Assembly: GCA_030272585.1 (NCBI GenBank)
Contig: BSYQ01000003.1
Span: 2,294,001 to 2,358,000, forward strand
Reading direction: 5' to 3'
DNA: 64,000 nucleotides
Source: Bryopsis sp. KO-2023
Lineage: Eukaryota > Chlorophyta > Ulvophyceae > Bryopsidales > Bryopsidaceae
The notes under the pieces are model-generated. The model ran no database searches. It was not told the DNA's origin and saw only the letters and a list, made by a program, of their open reading frames with translations. Of this stretch, positions 1 through 11,817 are shown piece by piece. The position numbers and the translations under genes are program-made. Numbering within the stretch: the first letter of the stretch is position 1; every line of letters starts with the position of its first letter.

Positions 1-136
1 AAGAAAAAAAACCCAAAAAAAAACACGACGCGGAGTTCTGCACCATCCAAGAACCCCACTTCTGTCTTCCCCCCACCAGTCACCTCAAACCTCCCCCCCA
101 TCCCCACCAAGGATGCCCCCGACCACGTCCCCTCAC

Positions 137-456
137 CGTTCGTTGATCCGCTCGCGCCGGGCCTTCTCTCGACAAGCTTTGTTGCGAGCTCCTTTCGGTT
201 TCGCGGAACTCGCGCCCCCTTGCGCCCCTTCTCCCGAGACTCCGCACGAGACTCCGCAATTCGCCTCATCCCCTTCGCCGTCGGCCAATGCCTCGGCAAC
301 GCACGACTCCTCGCGCGGGCGTTTGACCCCCGCGAAGCCGTCGCACGCCCTCCGACCGTCAGGCGCCCAAGAGTCATCCGCCAGCAAGTCCAAATAGTTG
401 CTTCCGAGTTCGTCTTTCAGGTCCCCCAGGCTCGAAAACAGGCAGTCGTCGTTCAT
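137..456 (-). CDS. bHLH transcription factor, first exon only (plant subgroup IVc-like)
   Basis: First coding exon of a bHLH transcription factor; the rest lies beyond the left edge. The ATG at 456 opens a frame of about 106 codons: an acidic N-terminus (DDCLFSSLGDLKDELGSNYL), a low-complexity middle, then a basic region NKACREKARRERINER. The KACREK..RRE..NE pattern is what plant subgroup IVc proteins (ILR3/bHLH105, bHLH115, bHLH104) show just before helix 1, and the Glu and paired Arg positions that read an E-box are present. The exon ends in phase 2 at a good donor (GAACG|GTGAGG) inside the basic region/helix 1 junction. Plant IVc proteins act in the nucleus, often in iron-deficiency responses; that role is inferred from family only. 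The HLH, zipper and C-terminus cannot be seen. Confidence 0.8.
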
Positions 457-1847
457 CGTTGTCGAGGGGCGGGGCTGGACCTCTTAACAACGTGAGCGCG
501 CTGGAGAGGGCGACTTTTTTTCAAGAAAATTGTCAATGAGGAGTGAGGATCTCTTTCCCTCCCTCGTAAGGAGTGAGTGTAAACAAGGAATCGTTCGCAG
601 CGTCGGTGGGCGGAGCAAGAACGTCCGTCTGGATGTGGTGTTTACGAATGGAATGAAGGCACCTTCTTTGCAGTTCCCACGTAGGACTGGCCTGCAATCT
701 GTTAATGCTCCTGTGCATTGGTTATGAAATCGCTGTCCCGAAAACTACTCGTGGCCTTCATGCTATGTTTCACAACACCCTTTTTTTTCGTGAGAGGGAT
801 TTCTCGATTTGATGCTGTGTCTGGCTGGGCTCAGTTTCCAGCCCGGCTTCTTTTTCCTGGCAATGAACGCCAGACATTACTTGCAGTGTCGTAGAAGAAA
901 AAAAACAACCAAACTTCTCCCCATTTCCAAGTCTACAATTAAGAAAATTCAACGCCCACTGGCAGTGTCGTCGTTCTCAAAACCAGTGTCAAACACCCAT
1001 CCCTCCAATGCCCAAGTTTTTAGTTTTAGCAACGAGTTTGTATCTTGCAGCTGGGGGAAAACTAAATGATTGGCAATTCAAGGGATTGACAGTGCAAAAC
1101 CAAGTCGAAAAAAGCACCAATGAATAAAAAAACGCATGATCACCAAGGCATAACACTGACAAGCTGAAGCCTCTTACACCTTGTTACTTTTCCAACCCCC
1201 CTCCCTTTCCCCCCACCCAACATTCAAAAAACACACAAGCAAGAACGAACATAAATCTCTGTCCTCGACAAAGACAATTTTTTGCTTCAAAAAGAAATAC
1301 GAGCAAAAAAAAAACTGTTTCCAAACGAATATGTAAAAAAAAAAAAAAACGCTCAGCGACCATCACGAACTGCAAACCTCATATCATTCCTGGGCAAAAT
1401 ATATACATTTTTTTTCAACCTCCCCCACCCCCTCTTGCTTGCAAAAACTAGAAACAAGCCTGTAGATATGTGTGTGTCTACGGATGTTTCGCCAGTCCAG
1501 TGCTTATTTCAAAAATATACGTACATAGTGCCATAATCCCCCACCCCACCCCACCCCACCCCACCCCACCCCAGAAAAACCTCATAACACATGTTTGTTG
1601 CTTGCACTAACATTAGTCAATAATATATTAATAATAATACATAACTGCATCTCCATGAACACATTCACCAAAATCGTTTATTACCACATATGAGTAGTAT
1701 TTATTAATATTGACCCCCCCTCCCCCAAATAAAAAAAAGAAAGAAAGATAACCTTCCCTCAATTCTTTTTTTCGGCTCTTTTTTTGTTTTGTTTCAAAGA
1801 TTCGTTTCTTTTTTTTTGTTTTTTTTTCTAATCCTGGCCAAGAGAGG
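457..1847. other. Intergenic: 5' flank of bHLH gene and 3' flank of coiled-coil gene
   Basis: No reading frame here looks like a gene. Both neighbours are on the minus strand, so this holds the promoter/5' UTR of the bHLH gene (next to 457) and the 3' UTR and terminator of the coiled-coil gene (next to 1847). It is rich in A/T homopolymers and contains a CCCCA tandem repeat. Confidence 0.6.
1539..1573. repeat. (CCCCA)7 tandem repeat, TGGGG on the minus strand
   Basis: Seven perfect CCCCA units. The minus strand reads (TGGGG)7, which has enough G4 runs to fold into a G-quadruplex. It lies about 275 bp downstream of the coiled-coil gene stop codon, on that gene's sense strand, so it could be in its 3' UTR or termination region. 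Confidence 0.9.
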
Positions 1848-4800
1848 TCAAGCATACCAGACTTTGAACATGTCCTCCATGTTACGCCTCCCCCCCTTTT
1901 TTTCCACCTCAGTTTTCACCTTTTTTTTAACTTTCGTTGTTTGAGCACTCGTTGGAGTGGTGGCCCCACTCGCAGCCTCGATCTCCCCGAACTCTCGGCC
2001 AAATTCCGTGGAGGCCGTGACTGACCCAGCAGCCGAGGGGTTGTCTCTGTTGTCGATAAAAGCCCCAGCATCGCCCCCAGCTCCAGTGTCAGAAATTTCG
2101 GCCTCGAAATCTGCCCAAGCAGCTCTCGACTGCTTGTTTACCACTCCTTCATCTGATGGACACCAGCCACAGGGAAAAAAAAAACAAAAAAAAATCCACG
2201 ATTCACTTTCACTGGGCAAAGCCGGACTCACAAAAAGTTCTCCCAAATATTTTTCCGATAGATCAACTCCGCCCCCCCCCCCCCCCATTTTTGCCCAACC
2301 CTCGCAATCGATCTTCTTCCAAAACTCCAAATATGTCAATTTTAAAAAGCCCAAAATTGCTCGAGCTGTAATTCTCCCTTCCCACCCCCACAATATTTTG
2401 CCACCCCCCCCCAGCTATCTTTCCCGAACCAGAATTCAGCGACGGTGTTTTTTCTTTTTCAGTTTTTTTCCTTTTGCAGGGGGACCACCTTCATGCAGGG
2501 CATTTTGCTGTTGAGTTGCGGAGTTCCGACTGGAGGCCGTATCCCTTGGATCCCTCCAGCCGCTGTCTCCCTCTCTGTCGGGGCTTTCAGGAAAAGCAGT
2601 CTTGTTTTCGTCAGCTCCTGGCAAGAGATGATCGCTGTCGGCACTCATAGGCACTCCAGATTCCTACATGGTGTTATCCAGAAAAATATATTTAAGAAAG
2701 AAAAATCCCAAAAAATATCTATTTAAAGAAAAAAATCCATAAAAATCTATTTAAGGAACAAAAGAAAAAAAGATGCTCAGCACGCAATATGCTTCTGAGC
2801 ACACCCACCCACATATCGATATCAACAGAAGCTTTGTGTTTTTTACTTTCGATATCATTTATTCACTTCCTTTTTCGTGTTTTTTATTTCTTTAATCAGC
2901 GTTCAGAGAAAAAAGGTAGAGTTTTTGCAAGTGCATCTCCAAAAACAGCAGGGGGGGGGGCAAAACAGAAAAAAACAAAAAACCCACAAAAACCCATTAT
3001 GCTTCTTTCTTTTTTTCTCCCTCTTTCCAGCGAAAACACTTCTTCCACGACTCACCTTTTGATTCAAAAGGATGCCCCTTGATCGCCTCTCCGGCAGCAG
3101 CTCCTTCAGCTCTTTTTCCAGCTCCCCATTGCGGGCCTCCAGGCTTTTCTTCTCCTCCACTTCAGCCATCAGCACCGATCGCCTTTCCTCCAGCTGGGGA
3201 AGCTCCGCCGCCTGCTCCGAAAGAACCTCACACTCTTTCTCCAGCTTCTTGCAGCGTTCCGTCGTCTCCAACAGCCTTGCATGTTTATCCTGAATCCAAA
3301 AAGACAAGTGAAAGTTTTTGGACCGATCTTATGTGGTTGAGGGAAGGGCAATCGAAGTTGCTTTCTAAAGTTGCTTTCGACAAGGGGATGGGGGAAGCTT
3401 CTTTTTTGCTTTTTTGTTTTTTTTCTTTTCCTTCAGAGCTCGTGTTGCAGAAAAGGTTGACCCGAGAAATCGATCAGCAAGTTTCATTCCATTACAAATG
3501 CATTTATCCTCCCCGACATCCCCCCCCCCCCCTTTCCCAAAAAAAAACAAAACAGATAATAAATAAAGAAACAATCACCAAATTCGATCGGTGGATTTTC
3601 AATGTTTGATTTTGTCGTATCTTTCGTTCAGACCTCTGCTTCCTGCAGCTTTTTTTCCCAGAGTGCAATTTTCTCCTTCATTGTTCTGTCTTCCATTTCT
3701 CGGACATCGTTTTCAAGCTTTTCCATACCCTTTCCCTCCTCCACCAGCTTTCTATGCTTTTCTTTCAGGGCGTCAAGCCCCTCCAAACCAGCTTCCAGCT
3801 CAACCACTTCTTCCTTCAACTTTCCATGTTTTTCATCCAGAGCCGTCAATTCTGCATGCTTTTCCTCGAGGGCAGTCAGCCCCTCGAGACTGGCAGTCAT
3901 ATCAGCGACTTCCCCCTCCAATGTCGCATGCTTTCCTTTCAGCGAAACAAACCCCTCGAGACTCGACTCCATGGTTGCGATTTCCACCTGCAAGGCATCC
4001 TGCTGAGATTTTTCGGACAGCAGTTTCGAATGCACTTCTCTGATGGCCGGCAGCTCTTTCCTTTCCAGCTTCAGATCCTCGTTGACCTTTTTCAACCCCT
4101 CGATTTCTTGCTTTTCCGCATTCAAGCGGGCGTTCTTCTCTCGCACGGCCCCCAGCTCTTTCACCTCCTTAACCAAAGCCTTGTTTTCGCCCCGCAGCCG
4201 TTTTATTTCGATTTGCTGGGCTTTCAGCTCAGAATTTTTCTCTTGCACCGAGGCCAACCCCCCGACACTTCTCTCCAGCTCCACGTTTTCTTGCTCCAAC
4301 TTCAACCCCTCATTCTTCCGCCCGGTCAATTCTGTAAAGCGCTCCCCCAACGCATTCAAACCTTCGACAACCTTTTCCAGTTCCGACACTTCCTTTTCCA
4401 GCTGGGCTTTACACTCCTTTTGTTCGATCAGCTCCTCCCATTGGGCCTCCAGGCTAGGGATATCCTCCACCTCTTTCTCAAGCCTGCAGTTCTCCATTTT
4501 GAGTTGCTCCAACTTAGCAAGTTGACCTTTGTATTCTTCATTTGCCCTTTCCACTTCTGGCATTAACTTCAAGCTATCCTCCAGGTCCGAGTTCTCCTCA
4601 AGCTTCCTATCCATTCCATTCTTCCTATCGACAAGCTGAGCGTTCCGTTCAACGATATTCTCCAAGGGCTCCACTTCCTTCTCCAAATCTGCAGTTTTTA
4701 ACTTCAGGGCCTCCATTTCCTCTCGACGAGCTTGCAAATCCTCGACCTGCTTTTCCAGCGCAGGGAGGGGTTTCAGTTGGCCCTCCAGCATGAAGCATTC

Positions 4801-7134
4801 GCCCTTGATGAGCTCCATGTGCTGTTTCTTAACTTCCAACTTTGTTTTTTGATCTTCCACGGCAGCGACGGCTGTGTCGAGATTCTCGTCTTCTTGTTTC
4901 AAGGCCGCCACCTCGGCTGCTTTGCTTTCGGCATCTGCGTGTCGTTTCCTGACAGCTTCCAGCCCTTCCAGCGTCACAGCCAGCTCCTCACACTTTTTCT
5001 CCAGCCGACCCATTTCTTCGACCTGATTCTCACACTTTTTACTCTTTCGTACCACCTCATCGTACTCGGCCACTTTCGGCTGCAGCGTTCTGATGTTGTG
5101 CCTCAACCTTTGAATGGTGGATTGCTTTTCTTTCAACTCCTGCTCCACGGCATCCAACCTGGCAGAAAATAGCAATGAACAAATGATCCAAGCGGATATA
5201 TCATTTTCATAATGAAGCTAGCTGGTTGCAGAGACTCCAAAAGACAGATGGCCCGTTCATTTTGCTCATATGTCTTACAAAGTTGCTGGATGGGTTGCTC
5301 CTATTTCTAAGAGTCTCTCTATCCTCCTGTGAGCTCTGCCAGCAAAACAATTCCAGCATATTCACACAGTTTTTACACACTGTTTCGCTGTTTTTGTATT
5401 GTTACGGAAGACATCTGGGAAAGCTGATCAGCTCACCCATCCACTTCGGCTTTCTTTTTTGCCAGCTCGGCATCGGCTTCGGCCAATCGGTCAAGCATGG
5501 GCTCCATGTTTTTGTTCTCTTCTTCGACGTCCTCCAGTCTTTTGGAGGCGGCCAAAAGCTCAACATTTCGATTCTCCGCAACTCCTCCGGCTTCAATTAG
5601 AGCCTCCAACTCCTTGTTTCTGCTTTCCAAGGAGCCCACCTGTTTTTATTTTTTTTAATGATCGATACACACAAAAAATTATCACTACCTTTTAGCTGGA
5701 AAGAAAAACACAGTATTTTCGATTTCCGAAAAAGGTCGAATGTGGTGGCAGCGTTGGCACTGTGGATGTGGATCTATTGATGAATTTTTCCTGAAAGATG
5801 AGCCAGGACTGAAAAACAGATTTCCAATTTTACTCGAAACATTCCATTATATATATATATATTTTTGAAGATTTGGTGTGGCTGATATCGTGGGGAGTTT
5901 TCTCCAGGTTGGAAATACTTTCGAATATTCATCCTTCTCTTTTTTTTTTCGTCCTGTTTTTTTGCCAACCTCGTGACCTTTAAAAAACAGATGGAGAGGC
6001 ACCCTCAAATTTTAAACATCAAAATTTAATACCCTTGAAACAAATCAAACCTACAGCCGAACCCCCCCCCCCAAAAAAAAAAAAAAAAGAAAAAAAGGAG
6101 AAAAAAAGGGAGCAGAATGAAACGGCTGTGTTGTTTGTTAAAATCGGGAAAAAAAAAAGTCCAGCGGAGTTCACCTTTTTGGAAACGCTTTCTTTCAGCA
6201 GACCGATGGCTTCGGCCCTTTCGTCCTCTGCTTGTTTCGATGTGGAGTTTGCCTGGAGGGTCAAACAATGCACAAATCAACAACACACTCCATAAATAAT
6301 TTATTTCAATGAACGCTAGTCAAACGAGAAGCAATTCTTTTCCACAGAAGAGTACTTCCTTCCCTGGACCAGTTCATCCATCGCAGTGGAGGCCCAGTGC
6401 AGACTTTCCATGCTTCTGATAAAACAACGCATTGCAGAAAAGGTCGAGACGATCGATACCTTGCTTGCTCTTCGGGCCATGAAAATCGAGCTCAAGAAAA
6501 GCACTGCGCATATCGCCCATGGAATGCTGTCTGACTGTGACGCCTCAGGGACCTCGAGCTGTTGCTTCAAGTTGGTTATTTCTTTTTCTAGCCGTGAAAT
6601 CATGATGGTGGAGTTCTGAAGCCAGCAACAAAACAGATTTCAGTCCTCTCATCCCCCAAGCTTCGAAAGTTTTCAAAACAGACTGACCAAAACGGGAGTG
6701 AAATCGTGAAATTTTCCTTTCAACAGAAAAAAAAACACACATCCTGCGAGTTGTCAAGAACTCCATTCTGATGCCTGTTCTGTATTCAAACCTTATCATC
6801 GCTGGGGACCATTGCAGGGCATTCTTGTACTATCGGAGATGGGGGCGGCTTTTTGATCTCCTGCTCCAAAGCCATTTTCAAGGCTTCATTCTGCACCAAC
6901 AACTCCTCCAACATCGTTTCATGCTCCATGAAATCGACATCCTCCACCATTGGGGAGGGCTCCATCGTCGGCAGCAATTCTGGGGGCTTACTCATCCCGA
7001 GGTCAACCCTGGTCATGACTAACCCCCCGGTGACCACCGCGACGACTGCTAGGAGCAGCACTCCCAACGTCGACCATCCGCTGGATCTTCCTTTATTTCT
7101 TAACCATGCTTGGAAAGCTGCAGAGTTCTCCAAC
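1848..7134 (-). CDS. Long coiled-coil protein with two N-terminal membrane segments (5' end not found)
   Basis: Eight phase-consistent exons: 7134-6792, 6615-6460, 6252-6175, 5639-5437, 5158-3634, 3289-3056, 2663-2489, 2152-1848 (TGA). They give about 1005 residues. Exon 1 carries a hydrophobic segment (WSTLGVLLLAVVAVVTGGLV) after a basic stretch. Exon 2 carries a second one (IPWAICAVLFLSSIFM). Exons 3-6 are almost pure heptad coiled coil (L-E-x-L, E-K-K repeats); one exon alone codes for 509 residues. The tail is acidic/Ser-rich, then basic (KVKKKVKTEVEKK), and ends MEDMFKVWYA. Exon 1 starts at an acceptor (CAATAG|GTTGG), so an upstream exon with the start codon is still missing. The layout fits a membrane-anchored tether or golgin-like organiser, but I recognise no family; function is unknown. 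Donors include GTTTGA and GTCTGA. Confidence 0.75.
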
Positions 7135-10100
7135 CTATTGAAATAACGAACGTAAGTGACTATTAAAGTACCCTGATCATTTGATGCAATGGCGGATTGG
7201 CTTGGTTTAGTGTTTTCACCCCATAACTTTTGCGAGGCTTTGGACTGTCAACATGATATGGTTTTAATCGGCCCAACCACAGGAGGATGAATTGAATAAA
7301 GTGACTGCTAGTTGTCTATCAATGCTTTGTGGTGGTGGTCCTGGCAGTCATGATTGCTTGGATTGGGAATCAGGGAAATTACGGAATTCAAATCCCTGTT
7401 TGTTGAAGTATTGCTGGCCATGACTCAAGAAGCATGACATTTGGGGAGACTCACTGGTTGAGTTGCTGGCTGGTGGTGGCTTGCTGTCGTGCTGTAGCTT
7501 GCTCCTCCGTCAATCGGCCCCCCGATGACCAACAAGCAGCAAATGGGACAGCCATCCTGCGATTTACAATTACACATTAGATGCAATATTACATGCAATT
7601 GGATGAGAGCCAATTCCTTCTGCTCTGTTTTTTGTACTTCAGTTATTGGTTTAAGCAGAAGCTCCGACCTAGACTCTCTGTTTGCCCACAAAAAACTGGT
7701 AACTGCAGGACAACTGCCACTGAAGTGTGTTTTTTTGGAAAGCGGGGCCAGCCGTCGTCACACGTACGATTACGTAATATTGTGTGCCACCGTGACAAAC
7801 ACGACATCCTAACCAACAAGGTGGTGGTGGTGGGCTGGGAGAAAACTTCCCCTTGCTTCAATACATATGCAACGTTCACAACAGTCGGCATATCCTTACG
7901 TTCAGCCCCAGATCACACGCGCCCCCCACTCCCTGCCTGGACACGAGTCTTGTCGTGTTCGCTGGTTTTCCCTGCAGAACGCAAACTTTTTCACGGAAAG
8001 GAAATTGGTTCACATACCTCGCGGTTTCACAACAGCCGCAACAAAAACAACGTCCCGTTTCTCGATGGCAATCGCAGCGTTGAGTATACACAAAAAGGGA
8101 GTGGTTCACACGAATGTGAGGTCCAAAATATCACGACGTGACTGGGGTCGACCAGACGAAAAGGCCGCCGTGTTTTGTTTGCGACCAGAAACAGGAAGAA
8201 ATACATCAGGATAGGACGCACATCCACCACGCATATCCATCGGCATCTACCTGAAAATATGTAAAACACCCCGCCGACGAAAAACAGTGACGATAACCTC
8301 TGCCAAAAAATGAGAACCCCGCCGTCCCCATGCTGATTTGGAGATTGGCGCGGTTCGTTCGATTACTGGACATTGACTCCCCCACCAACAGCGGGTGGCG
8401 CTCCATTTCCAGCTCACCCCAGCCGACCCACAGCACAACCGCAAGCCAGCGGACTCGTTGATTCAATGGATCTCCAAAACAGGGATGGACCATTCAGTGG
8501 CCTGGAGTATTTTGTGGAAACATTGTGGCAGATTCACCCGCCGCCACTGGGATGCTGGCTGGAAAACTGTGACGTTTTGTTGCTCCTGTCATCAACCGTG
8601 TTGTTCACGATGATTATTGTTCTGTGAACCACAGTAGATTACATGGCGTTTGTTGGTTAAACGAACTGGGAGGTGTTAGTCGTTGTTTAGTAAGAAGTCC
8701 GGAAGGACAAGGTTGGAGTTGTGAGAGGGAACTTTGACTCTTGCAAAAGTTTGGTTCGCAACTTGAGACTCGAGTGTCTAACGCCAGGATGATGCACTTT
8801 TTTTTTTTGGGGGGGGGGGGGGGCAGATTTATTTATTATTTATTTAATTTTTTCGTTTTTTTTTTTTTGGGGGGGGGGGCATATACACATGTGCCTTAAC
8901 TTTGTTCCCCTTTGTGCTTTTCTTTTCTCCTGAAACCAGACCTGATTCTGATTCTCCAGATTCGAATCCTGCCCTGTGGACATTACCTTCACATTGTTAG
9001 CAAGCTGCCAAACACCCATTCTCCTCAGGTTTGGACACATCATTCCAGCACTGTGAATCACCCTTACAGGAATCGGAAAGATAGAGTCAGACACCCTTTT
9101 GACCATCCATCCAGCCAACTGTCGCTGTCAACCAATCTACAAGTCAATGATTATTCTGTTCAAATCGCCTAACAAAACGAGCCACGCCAATCTCATCACC
9201 TGCAGTTCCCACCTTTTATGACTCACCATCCTATTCCAGTTACATATTCTAAGGGGAGCATCACAAAGGAGAATATCTGGGTCTTTTGGCAAAAGCCTTG
9301 ACAAAAACTGACAAAAAACAGCACAGACAATTCATGGTAAAAACTCACCCCCCCACTCACACCTGAAAGAAACATGTGATTGAAAGTATTAAAAAATAAA
9401 GGAAAAGAAGTAGTTGCTCGAGCGAACACCCTGTGGTGCAACACTGACACTGGTCATTCAATGATCGACTATGCTTGCCACCAGCAGACACGTTCTGCTC
9501 AGTTTTTTCCGGCCCTCAGATGCACCATTATTATCCCTTCATCTTGGCGCATTTTTCCCCCCTTTAAAAAAACAAACAAACAGGGAGCCGGACTGAGCAG
9601 AAGGACTGGAGTTTGCGGAACTGAATGCTAAAATCAGAACCTGCATACCCTCCCCAAAATTCCAACGCTGAATTCCAGAATAGCAAGTGCAATGACCCAT
9701 ACACACATAAATCACTAAATCGTTCCAAAACATTCTGCCCCATGTCTTCCAAGTCCCCTTGCCCCAATTTCCCTTTTTTTCGATTTATCCTAGATACTCA
9801 TATTTCTTTTATCGACAGTTTCTGGCACTGCTATTCCCAAGTACCCCCCACCCAAAATTCTGCGATCAACAATTGACTGCAGTAGCTGAGATTTTCACTT
9901 CACCTGACCACCCCCCCTTATTAAAAAAAAAGTAAGAATTATATCATAAGAATATTTTGTTTCCACCCTTTTTTCAGGCAGTCCCTAACATGATTAGCTT
10001 TTTAGATAACTTTTCACTTCTCCAATAAATTCTAGCAATGTATGGAAAAGACAGAAATAAAAAAAATGATAAAAAAAACACTTTAATAAACCATTCTCCG

Positions 10101-10363
10101 GGCCAAGAAGGTAAATTTCAGCGGAGTGGGGTTATTAAAAACCGCACTCCTTCAACTTAATACTGTGTGGCATAACATTGTTATTTACGATCAAAAATCT
10201 GCTGTTGGAGAAATTGCATAGGGCATTTCGTTGCTAGCCCCCCCCCCCCCCCCCTCCTTTTTTTCTTTCTCCCCCCTCTAAACCCCCCTTTTGGCACATC
10301 AGCCAACAGATCTTCCAGCCATTGCTAAAATGGAGAAATTGCTTCGCACACCCGGCTGCCACC
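7135..10363. other. About 3.2 kb without a recognisable gene
   Basis: This should contain the missing 5' exon(s) and promoter of the coiled-coil gene and the 3' flank of the membrane-protein gene. Several open frames occur in the GC-richer part (about 7.6-8.6 kb) but none shows a domain or convincing splice context. Two T(n)G(n) tracts lie at 8798-8823 and 8863-8879, and a fragment shared with 48.6 kb lies at 8674-8783. Confidence 0.5.
8674..8783 (-). repeat. Dispersed repeat fragment shared with 48588-48700
   Basis: Read on the minus strand, this stretch aligns with the plus strand of 48588-48700. Shared blocks include ACCAAACTTTT, CAAGAGTCA, TTCCCTCTCACA and a closing CGACTAAC/TGACTAAC. 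Identity by eye is roughly 70-75%. The second copy sits directly at the end of R1 copy 2, so this may be a detached piece of the same repeat family. Confidence 0.6.
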
Positions 10364-11320
10364 TCATCGAACTTCGCAAAGGAAGGACTTTCTATATTCC
10401 CCATCCGTAAGCATCATGATCGACTTGCCCAGTATCCAAACAACCTGACTACCCGTCAAAATCGACCAAAATGCAACCAACGATTGCACCCAGAACGAAA
10501 CGTACAGATTAGGAGGCGGGCTCCCCGGTCGACCAGGAATCTTTTTCATCGCGTAACCCACCCTCGCAGACAATTCCATGACGTAAGTGAACAGCAGGGG
10601 GAGGCACAGCCCCCAAAACACATGCAAAAACGAAACTGTCAAAATGCACGAGCCTTCCCCCACATCGGGATGTGCACCCACTCTTTTCCTCAGGCCGAAC
10701 GACAGCAAAAACCGGTCGATTTCCCCCACCAGCTCTGCAAACAGCCCCCTGTCTGACGGGCTGAACCATGCTTTGCAATGGGACGGGGTCGACAACACCC
10801 CGATCAGCGCCGTCGCTGCCAGCACCCTGATGTGAGCCTTACATTGCAAATGGAGCAGAATTCCCCCACTCAGCGCGGTGGCTACGTTAGAACCCATGAG
10901 CAATCTTGTCCCGATGGCTAATGGTGTTTTCTTTGGGGGATCCAGCAAATGGCCGACGGCTGACGAACTCAGCATGACCCCAACCTGCATAGCTCCGATG
11001 ATCGAATTTCTGTGCCATATGTAAGATTCCTTCCGTTTGATTGACATGGATGCACCGAGAAATGGACCAAAAATATTCCCCAGGAAGATCACCGCCATAG
11101 CCCATGCGGGCACCCCCTTTCGAAGAATCGAGCCCAAGCCTTGGTAGAGTTTCTGGCACACCCACAATCGATCGCCGTACAGTAACACCGTCTGACATCG
11201 TTCCATCCAAAACGTTCTTTCCATTTTCTCATCATGAAAGATTAGCCACCTGTTCCAAGGCTCGACTGGGCAGCGGGGGGTGGGTCGAGGTCCGCTGTGT
11301 TTCGTGCTGGGACTACGCAT
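10364..11320 (-). CDS. Multi-pass membrane protein, apparently intronless, 318 aa
   Basis: One uninterrupted frame of 318 codons from an ATG at 11320, unusual among the intron-rich genes here. After a polar N-terminus of about 70 residues come about six hydrophobic segments, for example AWAMAVIFLGNIFGPFLG, MQVGVMLSSSAVGHLL, IRVLAATALIGVL, ILTVSFLHVFWGLCLPLLF and FWVQSLVAFWSILTGSQVVW. Between them are short basic loops (SIKRKES, KKIPGRPGSPPP). I recognise no transporter or enzyme signature, so the role is unknown; location in some cellular membrane is inferred. It is divergent from the F-box gene with about 500 bp between start codons. It could be an algal-specific membrane family, or one exon of a longer gene. 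Confidence 0.65.
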   Translation of the reverse strand: MRSPSTKHSGPRPTPRCPVEPWNRWLIFHDEKMERTFWMERCQTVLLYGDRLWVCQKLYQGLGSILRKGVPAWAMAVIFLGNIFGPFLGASMSIKRKESYIWHRNSIIGAMQVGVMLSSSAVGHLLDPPKKTPLAIGTRLLMGSNVATALSGGILLHLQCKAHIRVLAATALIGVLSTPSHCKAWFSPSDRGLFAELVGEIDRFLLSFGLRKRVGAHPDVGEGSCILTVSFLHVFWGLCLPLLFTYVMELSARVGYAMKKIPGRPGSPPPNLYVSFWVQSLVAFWSILTGSQVVWILGKSIMMLTDGEYRKSFLCEVR

Positions 11321-11817
11321 AGGGTGTCTCCGTGGAAGCCGATGCGCGTGTGGTGGGAGGGATCTCGACAGGCGTTAGCGTCTCGGGAGTTTAAAGCTTT
11401 GGCTGGGGAGTGACACGCCACCATGCGCACGGGGCTGTGTTTTGAATTGGCGCTGACGATAGCGTCAAATGCGCCAGAGGGGCTGCTGGTTCTTTTGTAT
11501 GGGTTGTTTCGAAAGCGGACGTGGACGTCGGGACGTCACTGCTGGTCGGCGAGCCTCGGCTTTCGACGAGAGAGGTTTTCAGCGTGCGATTGTGAACGAA
11601 CCCCATCCTGAAACGAATCTTTTCCAAATATCTTCAGGATGCGACAACCTTCTCAATGAAAATTACCAGCCATAATCCACGTAGATTCTGGACGTAGGCA
11701 GTCATTGTACCAAGCCACACCGCGCTGGATCGAACGCCAAACAGCACCGCGAGCGCGTTGAGTCTATTCGGCATGCCGCGAGTGGTTCTATTACTATTAT
11801 AACGAGCGGTTTCGAGA
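11321..11817. promoter_or_regulatory. Divergent promoter region, membrane-protein gene / F-box gene
   Basis: The 497 bp between two start codons on opposite strands is GC-richer than introns nearby. It must hold both 5' UTRs and promoters. No clear TATA box or known element was seen. Confidence 0.5.

Noticed and set aside
3754-5172. Long plus-strand frames across the coiled-coil exon
   Set aside because: They are antisense shadows of the heptad-rich exon; Leu/Gln/Phe-rich products are typical artefacts.
7581-8141. 186-codon plus frame in the gene-free stretch
   Set aside because: No domain, no splice or start context, Arg/Thr/Cys-rich without pattern; could not be supported.
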